Origin: SZUA-22 sp963751695
GTDB taxonomy: Bacteria > Bacteroidota > Ignavibacteria > Ignavibacteriales > Melioribacteraceae
Assembly (NCBI GenBank): GCA_963751695.1
Contig: CAVVVP010000010.1
Span: 372,001 to 436,000, forward strand
DNA: 64,000 nt
Direction: 5' to 3'
The stretch's first letter is position 1. The number at the start of each line of letters is the position of its first letter. This document shows positions 39,679-47,717 of this stretch, one piece after another. Made by a program: the position numbers and the translations under genes. The notes beneath the pieces are model-generated. The model ran no database searches, was not told the origin of the DNA, and saw nothing but the letters and a program-made list of their open reading frames with translations.

Positions 39679-42075
39679 TTATCCTCTAAGTTCTGCATTT
39701 ACTTTTTGCTTCACGCTTTCAATAGCTTTCCAGAATTCGACTTCCACTTCTTCTTCAGTTAAAGTGCGAGAGTTTTCATAATAAGTAAGTTCAAAAGCAA
39801 GGCTTTTTTTATCTCGTCCTAAACTTTCACTTTCAAAGATATCGAATAACTCAACATTTTTCAACAACTTAGAACTATTTTCATAAATTATTTTTTCAAT
39901 GGTATTAAAGTCAATTTTACTGTCAACGATGAAAGCACAATCCTTTTTGACTTTTGGATATTTTAATAATTCAGTAAAACTTAGCTTCTCTTTTGTAAGT
40001 TTTTTTAATTCATCAAGGTTAAAATCAAAAACAAAAACATCTTGAGAAATATCAAAATCATCTAAAACCTCTTGAGAAACAATTCCCCCTTCAGCAATTT
40101 TTGATTTTTTAACTAAACAAGAAATCGAATACTTATACTGACTATTGGGTTGATTGCTATATGTAATTTTAATTTTATCAATATTTGAAATTTGACTTAG
40201 AAATGATCCAATGATTCCTTTCATGTCATAAATATCAAATTTTCTTTCTTTCGAATACCACTGATTAGCTTCAGAATTTCCAGTTATAGCTAAGAGAAGA
40301 TGGTCGCTTTCATTAAAATCTGAAAAATCATTTATTTCATCTCCAGTTTGCTGAATGATGTGACCAATCTCATATATTTTGAGATCTTTCTCTTTAACTT
40401 TAATGTTTCTACTAACTGTTGAAAGTACTCCAGGAAGTAAAGACGGGCGAATGTGTGACATCTCAAAACTCTGCGGATTAACAACTCTAACAGGATTTCC
40501 ATATTTTTTCGAAATCTCCTCATTAAGAAGAGAGTTTGATATTATCTCAAAAAATCCCAGACTTGAGAGAGTTTCGCGAACTAACATGTTAAATTCTGTT
40601 TGATCTTCTTTGCTCTCGATTCCAACACCAATCTTAGAAATCGTAGGAGTATTGTCGTAACCATAAATTCTGATAACTTCTTCAATCAGATCGATTTCTC
40701 TTTCAATGTCATGGCGGAATAAAGGAATTGAGCAAGTTAATTCTGAATCAGTGCTTGATATTACTTCAAGTTCGAGATTATTAAGAATCTCTACCACTTT
40801 TTCTTTTGGAATATCAAAACCAAGAATTCTCTTTATTCTCTCATATCTCAGTTTCACTTCTTGTTTTTGAATTACATTTGGATAGGCATCAATTGTTTCA
40901 GATGCTATTTCGCCATCGGATAATTCTGCAATAAGTTGCGCTGCTCTATTTGCAGCAAAAACGGTTATCTCAGGATCACATCCCCTTTCAAATCGAGTCG
41001 AAGCGTCTGTCTGCAGACCAAGTGTTTTTGAAGTTTTTCTTACTGCCGAAGGTCGGAAATAGGCTGATTCAATTAGAATATTTTTTGTGCTCTCAGTTAC
41101 TTCTGAATTTTCACCACCCATAACACCAGCAATTGCAACTGGTTTTTCTGCATCGCAGATTAAAAGATCAGATTCTTTCAGATTTCTTTCTTTAGAGTCT
41201 AAAGTAACAAATTTACTATCATCCCCAGCACTTCGAACAATGATCTTTTGACCTGCAAGATTATCAAGATCAAAAGCATGAAGTGGTTGTCCTAATTCAT
41301 AGAGAATAAAGTTTGTAACATCAACAACATTGTTAATTGGTCTTAAACCAATAGCAGTAAGCTTCTCTTTTAGCCAGATGGGTGATTCTTTAATCGTTAC
41401 ATTCTCGACAACCTTAGCAACATATCTTGGACAATCAACTTGATTTTCGATAACGACTTCAGCAAGTTCATGAACACTTACATTAGACTCATGAGTCTTA
41501 ATTTCCGGAATCAACAATTTTCTTCCAAATGCTGCAGCAAGATCGCGGGCTACTCCCACATGACTAAATGCATCAGCTCTATTTGGGGTTATTTCAATGT
41601 CAATTATAACGTCATCTAATCCCATAGCTTCACTGAAAGGGATTCCAGCTTCAACATTTTCAAGAACTAAAATACCGTCATGATTTTCACTGATCCCAAG
41701 TTCTCTCTCAGAGCAGATCATACCAAGTGAAACTTCACCGCGAATTTTTGTTTTTGAAATTGTAAAATCTTCATTTGGAATTTTTGCACCAACTTTTGCT
41801 AGGACTATCTTCTGCCCAGCATCAACATTTGGAGCTCCACAAACTATTGGAAATTCTTCATCACCAACCTGCACTTTGCAAAGTGAAAGTTTATCAGCGT
41901 TAGGATGTTTTTCTCTTTCAGCGACATAACCAATTACAAAATTCTCAAACATTTTTGCTTGATCAATAACTTCATCAACCTCAAGTCCAGTGGTTGTAAG
42001 CTTCTCGACTATTTCATCTGAACTGATTCCACCTAAATCTACATAATTTTTCAACCATTTAAGAGATATCTTCAC
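39679..42075 (-). CDS. pheT: phenylalanine-tRNA ligase beta subunit
   Basis: The 798-residue subunit starts MKISLKWLKNYVDLGG and carries the EMAP-like tRNA-binding domain (VCGAPNVDAGQKIVLAKVGA at about 75-100). It also has the B3/B4 domain (DVTNFILYELGQPLHAFD), B5 and the C-terminal FDX-ACB (anticodon-binding) domain. It is fully intact across 2.4 kb. It follows pheS by 12 bases. Confidence 0.97.
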   Translation of the reverse strand: MKISLKWLKNYVDLGGISSDEIVEKLTTTGLEVDEVIDQAKMFENFVIGYVAEREKHPNADKLSLCKVQVGDEEFPIVCGAPNVDAGQKIVLAKVGAKIPNEDFTISKTKIRGEVSLGMICSERELGISENHDGILVLENVEAGIPFSEAMGLDDVIIDIEITPNRADAFSHVGVARDLAAAFGRKLLIPEIKTHESNVSVHELAEVVIENQVDCPRYVAKVVENVTIKESPIWLKEKLTAIGLRPINNVVDVTNFILYELGQPLHAFDLDNLAGQKIIVRSAGDDSKFVTLDSKERNLKESDLLICDAEKPVAIAGVMGGENSEVTESTKNILIESAYFRPSAVRKTSKTLGLQTDASTRFERGCDPEITVFAANRAAQLIAELSDGEIASETIDAYPNVIQKQEVKLRYERIKRILGFDIPKEKVVEILNNLELEVISSTDSELTCSIPLFRHDIEREIDLIEEVIRIYGYDNTPTISKIGVGIESKEDQTEFNMLVRETLSSLGFFEIISNSLLNEEISKKYGNPVRVVNPQSFEMSHIRPSLLPGVLSTVSRNIKVKEKDLKIYEIGHIIQQTGDEINDFSDFNESDHLLLAITGNSEANQWYSKERKFDIYDMKGIIGSFLSQISNIDKIKITYSNQPNSQYKYSISCLVKKSKIAEGGIVSQEVLDDFDISQDVFVFDFNLDELKKLTKEKLSFTELLKYPKVKKDCAFIVDSKIDFNTIEKIIYENSSKLLKNVELFDIFESESLGRDKKSLAFELTYYENSRTLTEEEVEVEFWKAIESVKQKVNAELRG

Positions 42076-42087
42076 TTACTTCCTCAA

Positions 42088-43077
42088 CTAAAATTGCTTT
42101 AAAAATCGTTTATCATTATCAAAAAATATCCTGATGTCATCAACACCATACTTCAACATTGCTATTCTTTCAACACCCATCCCAAAAGCGTACCCAACAT
42201 ATTTTTCATTATCAATCCCAACATTATCAAATACATTAGGATCAACCATTCCACATCCCATTATCTCTAACCACTTGCCTGGTTTGCTCTTCTGTTCCCA
42301 CCAAATGTCCACCTCTGCACTTGGTTCAGTGAATGGAAAGAAACTTGGGCGAAATCTATATTTAACATCATCCCCAAAGTACTGTTTCGCAAATGCTACT
42401 ATTGTTCCTTTTAGTTCTGCAAAAGTCACATCCTCATCAACATAAAGTCCCTCAACTTGATGAAACAAACAATAACTCTTAGCACTCAATGCTTCATTAC
42501 GATATACCTTACCAGGCATTAAAGCTCTAATTGGTGGTTTGGTTGTTTCCATCAATCTCACTTGAACTGGTGAAGTATGAGTTCTTAGCAAAAACTTTTC
42601 ATTTATAAAAAATGTATCCTGCATATCTCTTGCTGGATGGTCTGGTGGAAAATTGAGCATCTCAAAATTATTATGATCAGATTCTAATTCAGGACCCTCG
42701 TAAACAGAAAATCCAAGAGTCTTAAAAATCTGTTTAATTTCATTCAAAGTTTGAGTAAGAATGTGAGTAGAACCGAGTTCTTGTTTTCTACCAGGAAGAG
42801 AGAGATCAATATATTCAGTTGTCTCTGCTGATTGAGACTCAATTCTCTCCTTAGCTTCATCAAATTTTTCATGCACTCCGCTTTTAACTTGATTCAGAAT
42901 TTTCCCAAACTTGGGTTTTTCATCTTTTGGTAATTGTTTAAATTCTTCAAACAATTCTGTGAATAAACCCTTGCGACCTAAGTACTCTATCCTAACCTTT
43001 TCTAGAGTGTCTTCATCTTTAACTTCAGCAATTGCATTTATAAATTTTTCTTTTGCAGATTCAATTTTTTCAAGCAT
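42088..43077 (-). CDS. pheS: phenylalanine-tRNA ligase alpha subunit
   Basis: This class II catalytic subunit has 329 residues. An N-terminal coiled coil precedes motif 2 (HQVEGLYVDEDV, FRPSFFPFTEPSAEVDI) and motif 3 (GMGVERIAMLKYG), which build the active site. It is intact and is first of the pheST unit, just below a terminator hairpin. Confidence 0.97.
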   Translation of the reverse strand: MLEKIESAKEKFINAIAEVKDEDTLEKVRIEYLGRKGLFTELFEEFKQLPKDEKPKFGKILNQVKSGVHEKFDEAKERIESQSAETTEYIDLSLPGRKQELGSTHILTQTLNEIKQIFKTLGFSVYEGPELESDHNNFEMLNFPPDHPARDMQDTFFINEKFLLRTHTSPVQVRLMETTKPPIRALMPGKVYRNEALSAKSYCLFHQVEGLYVDEDVTFAELKGTIVAFAKQYFGDDVKYRFRPSFFPFTEPSAEVDIWWEQKSKPGKWLEIMGCGMVDPNVFDNVGIDNEKYVGYAFGMGVERIAMLKYGVDDIRIFFDNDKRFLKQF

Positions 43078-43106
43078 TTATTTAACCAATGTTATTAAAA
43101 CAAAAT

Positions 43107-43140
43107 ACCCTCTCTATCTTGAACAGAATTAGAGAGGGCA
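43107..43140 (-). terminator. terminator or attenuator between rplT and pheS
   Basis: On the minus strand CCCTCTCTA pairs with TAGAGAGGG around a 13-base loop, followed by TATTTTGTTTT. It may end the thrS-infC-rpmI-rplT transcript. Alternatively it may act as the pheS leader attenuator; no leader peptide is evident. Confidence 0.7.
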
Positions 43141-43186
43141 TCAAAAATTAACCACTAAATCTATCTACAGATAGCTGCGCAGATAT

Positions 43187-43535
43187 TTAGGCCGTAACAA
43201 ATTTAACTACTTCAGAAAATGCTTTTGGATTTTCAACAGCTAAATCTGCTAAGATCTTTCTATTGATATCAACACCTTTAACTTTCATGGCGTTAATAAG
43301 TTTGGAATAAGAAATTCCATTCTCTCGTGCTGCTGCGTTTATTCTTACTATCCATAGACGACGAAAAGTTCTTTTCTTAGCTTTTCTATCTCTATAGGCG
43401 TACTGTAGTCCTTTTTCAACATGATGTTTAGCTACAGTATAAACGTTGCTCCGAGCGCCTCATTGAGCCTTTGGCCATCTTAAGGACTTTTTTTCTTCGC
43501 TTGTGTGAAGCGACTTTGCTATTTGCTCTTGGCAT
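43187..43535 (-). CDS. rplT: ribosomal protein bL20, frameshifted
   Basis: ATG 43535 gives [20 protein letters not shown] and KGSM. Removing one base near 43.46 kb continues [39 protein letters not shown] and ends KFVTA at 43187. That gives 115 residues, the standard length for this early-assembly 50S protein. bL20 is essential for 50S assembly, so an assembly error is likely. Confidence 0.92.
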
Positions 43536-43550
43536 ACATTTACCTTTTGA

Positions 43551-43742
43551 TTATTGGATCATTGTTTTTACACGTTTCTCTTCAGACTTTGAAACTAATG
43601 TTGCTTGTCGAAGATGTCTTTTTCTTTTTGTTGATTTTTTTGTAAGAATATGAGATTTGTAAGCTTTATATCTCTTTACCTTACCTGAAGCAGTTTTCTT
43701 AAAAGTCTTTGCTGCTCCTCTGTTGCTCTTCATTTTGGGCAT
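43551..43742 (-). CDS. rpmI: ribosomal protein bL35
   Basis: A 63-residue highly basic protein starting [20 protein letters not shown] with [13 protein letters not shown], matching bL35. It lies between infC and rplT in the universal order. Confidence 0.95.
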   Translation of the reverse strand: MPKMKSNRGAAKTFKKTASGKVKRYKAYKSHILTKKSTKRKRHLRQATLVSKSEEKRVKTMIQ

Positions 43743-43759
43743 AGTTCTACCTTATTTAT

Positions 43760-44304
43760 TTATTTCTTTTTTCCTTTTATCGGGGCTAGTATTACATGCA
43801 TTGCTCTGCCTTCAAACTTGTACTGATATTCAGGTTTTGATACCTCAGATAATTTTTCAATAAATCTTTCTAACAATGCTGCACCATGCTCTTTATATGC
43901 TAGTTCTCTACCTTTAAAAATAACTGAGACTTTAACTTTATTTCCATCTTCAATAAAACTAATAGCATGTCTAGCTTTGAATTCAAAATCATGTGTATCA
44001 GTATTTGGATGTAATCTAATCTCCTTCAGAATTGTTACATGCTGTTTTTTCTTCTGAATTTTATCTCGCTTCTGTTTTTCATAAACGAATTTACCATAAT
44101 CAATTATTTTGCAAACAGGAGGATTTGCGTTCGGAGCAATCTCAACTAAATCAAGATCCTTTTCCTCAGCTTTATTTAAAGCCATTCTAGAAGTAAATAC
44201 TCCTAATGCTGACCCGTCACTATCTAATAATCTTACTTCCCTGTGAACTAATAAATCTTCATTAATTCTTGTTTTTCCTGTTTATTCCTTGGTCCGCTTG
44301 CGAT
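43760..44304 (-). CDS. infC: translation initiation factor IF-3, frameshifted, probable AUC start
   Basis: The body is intact from TRINEDLLVHREVRLLDSDG through LVEIAPNANPPVCKIIDYGK to IKGKKK at 43760. No ATG, GTG or TTG fits the family N-terminus. Instead ATC at 44304 lies six bases after GGAGG and would give a start of MASGPRNKQEK, joined to TRINED by restoring one lost base in an A-rich run. Rare AUU-type starts are known for infC in E. coli, where they allow IF-3 autoregulation. Total about 181 residues. The ribosome site follows the thrS stop directly. Confidence 0.85.
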
Positions 44305-44316
44305 GAATAACCTCCG

Positions 44317-46255
44317 TTAATTGTTTGTGGATCTATTTTTAATTGATGAAGTGAGCTGAGCGATAAAATCTTCCAGATTACTCTCACCTAAATCACCATG
44401 TTTATGTTTACGAATTGAGATTGTATTGTTATTCTCTTCCTTTTCCCCAACAATCAGCATGTTAGGAACTTTCTGAGTTTCCCAATCTCTTATTTTGTAA
44501 CCAATCTTTTCATTTCGTTTATCAAATTTAACTCTAATATTCTGATCAATCAATGCTGAAACTATTTTTTGTCCATACTCAAAATAATTCTGTGAAACTG
44601 GAATTACTGCAACTTGTACAGGTGCGAGCCAATCTGGGAATGCCCCTCCATAGTGTTCAATCAGTACTCCCATAAATCTTTCTATAGATCCCAACAAAGC
44701 TCTATGAACCATAAACGGGCGATGTTCTTTTCCATCTTCACCGATATATGACATGTCGAAACGTTCTGGCAAATTAAAGTCAAATTGTATTGTACTCATC
44801 TGCCATTCACGATTCAAGGCATCCTTGATCTTTATATCGATCTTAGGACCGTAAAATGCTCCGCCTCCTTCATCAACTTCATATTCAAGACCTTCTTTGT
44901 CCAACGCATTTTCCAGAGACTTAGTAGCTGTATCCCAAAGTGCATCATCACCCACAGCTTTCTCTGGTTTTGTTGAGACATAAAACTTAAGTGAATCGAA
45001 CCCAAAAGAATTCCACATAAACATAGAGAATCGAATAACTTCAATAATCTCATCTTCGACTTGCTCATTTGAACAGAATATATGAGCATCATCTTGAGTG
45101 AAACCTCTTACTCGAAGCAATCCATGTAAAACACCGCTTTTTTCATAACGGTAAACTGTACCTAATTCTGCCCAACGCAATGGTAGATCACGATAGGAAC
45201 GAAGATCTGATTTATAGATCAGAATATGGAACGGACAATTCATTGGTTTTACATAATAATCCTGTTCATCAATTTCCATTGGAGCAATACATATTTTCAG
45301 TAAAATGAGAAAGATGCCCGCTTGTTTCCCAAAGCCGACTCTTACCGATATGCGGAGAGTAAACGAAGATCGTAACCATTTTTCAAATGTTCTTTCTTCC
45401 AAAAATTTTCATCTCATTTCTGACTCTCGCACCTTTAGGATGCCAATATATCAATCCAGCACCAGCTTCTTCGTGAATACTGAATAAATCTAGCTGCTTA
45501 CCTAATTTTCTATGATCGCGTTTTTTTGCTTCTTCCAAGAACTCGAGATAATCATCAAGCATTTTTTGTTTAGGGAATGAGATTCCGTATATTCTCTGCA
45601 TTCTTGCTTTGTGTTCATCCCCTCTCCAGTAAGAACCAGAAACAGTTAAGAAGTTTGAAATATTTAATATATCCAGTGCAAGGAAGATGAGGTCCTGTGC
45701 ATAAGATCTGTAAAACTTCCCTCTCCATAAATGCTTATGTCTTCTGTATTTTCATCAAGATCATCGATTAGTTCTAATTTATACTCATCTTATCTGATCA
45801 TTAAAAAAGTCTAGTGCTTGTTTCTTAGATAATTCTTGTCTCTGTAAAAGAATCGTTTCTTGCGATGATTTCTCATCATCTTATCTTCTATCTTCTCAAG
45901 ATCATCTTCTGTCAATTTTGTATCTATATCGAAATCGTAATAGAATCCGTCTTCAATTGCTGGACCAACACCAAATTTTGCTTCCGGATATAACTATTTT
46001 ATCGCATGGGCCATTAAGTGGGAAGTAGAATGCCAGTAAGTCTCTTTACCTTTCTCATCATTGAAAGTAAAAATCTTCAAATCTGAATCTGAATTTATTG
46101 CAAAATCAATCTCTCTAATTCGATCATCAATCTGGGCCACAAGAGCTTCCTTAGCTAATCTTCCTGAAATTGATTTAGCAACTTCTCTAACAGAGTACAC
46201 CACTCTCGTACTCTTTGAATGATCCATCTGGTAGTGTGACTTTAACTTGTTCCAT
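44317..46255 (-). CDS. thrS: threonine-tRNA ligase, multiply frameshifted
   Basis: ATG 46255 ([19 protein letters not shown]) opens the TGS domain. A frame change near 46.2 kb leads to [20 protein letters not shown] and the editing domain ([14 protein letters not shown], the HxxxH site). After changes between 45.99 and 45.3 kb come [20 protein letters not shown] and the aminoacylation core ([34 protein letters not shown]). The intact anticodon domain ends at 44317. The span equals about 646 codons, the usual ThrRS size. Confidence 0.92.
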
Positions 46256-46297
46256 ACTTGCTATCTATTTAAAAAAAAACGGAGCCATCTCCGAAAA

Positions 46298-46374
46298 TGG
46301 TGGGTTCTGGCGGATTCGAACTGCCGACCTTCTGCACGTCAAGCAGACACTCTAACCAACTGAGCTAAGAACCC
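46298..46374 (-). tRNA. tRNA-Val (GAC anticodon)
   Basis: The 77-nt cloverleaf has acceptor arms GGGTTCT / AGAACCC, anticodon stem TCTGC/GCAGA with loop TTGACGT (GAC), TTCGAAT T-loop and an encoded CCA. The T-stem GGCAG/CCGCC holds one A-C mismatch where CTGCC would be perfect, possibly a base error. Confidence 0.92.
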
Positions 46375-46417
46375 AATTTGTAATTCTCCTTGAAAGAAGA
46401 AAATCAGCAATAATTTG

Positions 46418-46503
46418 TACCGAGGGCCGGACTCGAACCGGCACGGGAGAAACCTCCCACTGGATTTTAAGTCCAGTGCGTCTACCAATTCCGCCACCCC
46501 GGC
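46418..46503 (-). tRNA. tRNA-Leu (TAA anticodon)
   Basis: The 86-nt class II tRNA has anticodon stem CTGGA/TCCAG with loop CTTAAAA (TAA), a long variable arm (GGGAGGTTTCTCCC) and T-arm GCCGG TTCGAGT CCGGC. CCA is not encoded. The first acceptor pair is G-U. Confidence 0.93.
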
Positions 46504-46778
46504 AACAAAAGGTATATTCAATTTTTCCAGAACCTTTAAAAGTTCGTTTTTTATGTAAAACGAACTACAAATATATAAGTTTCCTAATCTTTTTGCAATA
46601 ATTTTTATGATACTAATATAACCCTAATTTATGATGAGAAAAGAAAATAGGAGGAGCAATAAAAGTAAGTTTTGATAAAAGTTGAAGATAATATGTAATT
46701 ATTATAAGTTTTGATCACGTAACATTAAAAGTATTTGATTCCTAATTGAAAATGATTTAGATTTGGAATCCGTTTTTA

Positions 46779-46852
46779 GGGCCGATAGCTCAGTTGGTTA
46801 GAGCATCTGACTCATAATCAGAGGGTCCGGGGTTCGAGTCCCTGTCGGCCCA
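46779..46852 (+). tRNA. tRNA with CAT anticodon (elongator Met, or Ile2 if lysidine-modified)
   Basis: This 74-nt cloverleaf has acceptor GGGCCGA/TCGGCCC and anticodon stem CTGA/TCAG with loop containing CAT. The T-loop is TTCGAGT and CCA is not encoded. CAT tRNAs with an ACTCATAATC anticodon region can be Ile2 or Met; sequence alone does not decide. Its 3' part is the left boundary of the genomic island. Confidence 0.9.
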
Positions 46853-46853
46853 C
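46809..46853 (+). repeat. attachment-site direct repeat, left copy (tRNA 3' part)
   Basis: These 45 bases (anticodon arm to one base past the tRNA end) recur without mismatch at 57647-57691 in the same orientation. That is the signature of tyrosine-recombinase integration into a tRNA gene. This copy belongs to the complete tRNA. Confidence 0.9.
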
Positions 46854-46855
46854 TT

Positions 46856-46895
46856 TAAAAGCTTGATTTCTTAGCGAAATTGAGCTTTTTTATTT
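46856..46895 (+). terminator. terminator after the CAT tRNA
   Basis: AAGCTTGATTTC pairs over 12 bp (two G-U) with GAAATTGAGCTT across a five-base loop, followed by TTTTTATTTT. Because it lies inside the island, the element seems to supply a new tRNA terminator. Confidence 0.75.
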
Positions 46896-46934
46896 TCTGG
46901 TATTTTGATAGTCATGCTGATTCTTGATACAAAA

Positions 46935-46957
46935 TGTATGGACTTTGTATGGACTTT
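46935..46957 (+). repeat. tandem 11-bp repeat at the island left end
   Basis: TGTATGGACTT occurs twice head-to-tail about 80 bases inside the left boundary. It could be a recombinase arm site; no other evidence supports that. The remaining bases up to the next gene at 47134 hold nothing I recognise. Confidence 0.4.
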
Positions 46958-47133
46958 AAACCTCCCCCTTTACATTCTCCGATTATAGATTAAAGTTTGC
47001 GATTCTTCATTGGACACATGGACGTAATTTATCCAATTTTTAATCACCGTTCAAAAATAATAATATTTCCGTCCTTGCGTCCAAAATTTATTCTTTCACA
47101 CTTATGTTTTTATGAATTAATCTGCTAATCTCA

Positions 47134-47661
47134 TTATTTCATCAATACCATCTTCTTTGTCTCTACAAAATCCCCAGCTTGTATTCTGTATATATATACT
47201 CCACTTGCCATTCTTGATGCTTCAAAATTTACTTCATAGTTTCCAGCTTCTTGTAAATCATCAACCAGCACAGTAACCACTTCACCGAGCATATTGTATA
47301 CTACAATTTTGACTTTACTCTCTTTCGGTAGTGTATATCTAACCGTCGTGGTAGGATTAAATGGATTTGGATAGTTCTGAAACAATTCAAACTGATTTGG
47401 GATTTCCAACATCCACATATCATCAACATCTGTTATTGTTTGTGAATATTGTTGCCAAAAACCAATGTTACTTGAGTGTAAAGAATTATTCATACCTCCA
47501 ATAATTGATTGACCAACGGTTGACGATATAGTATGTGTACCATTAGATATAATTACCGCACCATTTCCAAAGACATAATTTTTGAGTTGAACTTGAGCAC
47601 TATGAGAAGAGCACCAAAGGACACATATAATCAATAATAATATTTTATTTATTCTTTTCAT
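47134..47661 (-). CDS. type IX secretion-tail protein, small
   Basis: Start ATG 47661 (MKRINKILLLIICVLWC) gives a clean signal peptide; the longer ATG at 47721 adds 20 residues of non-signal sequence. The middle (VFGNGAVIISNGTHTISSTVGQ) is a repeat found in many Bacteroidota surface proteins. From about residue 95 a type A C-terminal sorting domain begins (LFQNYPNPFNPTTTVRYTLP) and ends ETKKMVLMK. The cargo is only about 70 residues. Its partner is probably the long protein directly upstream, with which it is co-transcribed. Confidence 0.82.
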   Translation of the reverse strand: MKRINKILLLIICVLWCSSHSAQVQLKNYVFGNGAVIISNGTHTISSTVGQSIIGGMNNSLHSSNIGFWQQYSQTITDVDDMWMLEIPNQFELFQNYPNPFNPTTTVRYTLPKESKVKIVVYNMLGEVVTVLVDDLQEAGNYEVNFEASRMASGVYIYRIQAGDFVETKKMVLMK

Positions 47662-47717
47662 CTTAGTTTCCCATATAGTTCTTAATAATCTGAATACTCC
47701 ATTCATTGACAGCAACC

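Noticed and set aside
46298..46374. tRNA-Val as a pseudogene because of a T-stem mismatch
   Set aside because: All other arms are perfect and CCA is encoded; a single base error or tolerated mismatch is more likely.
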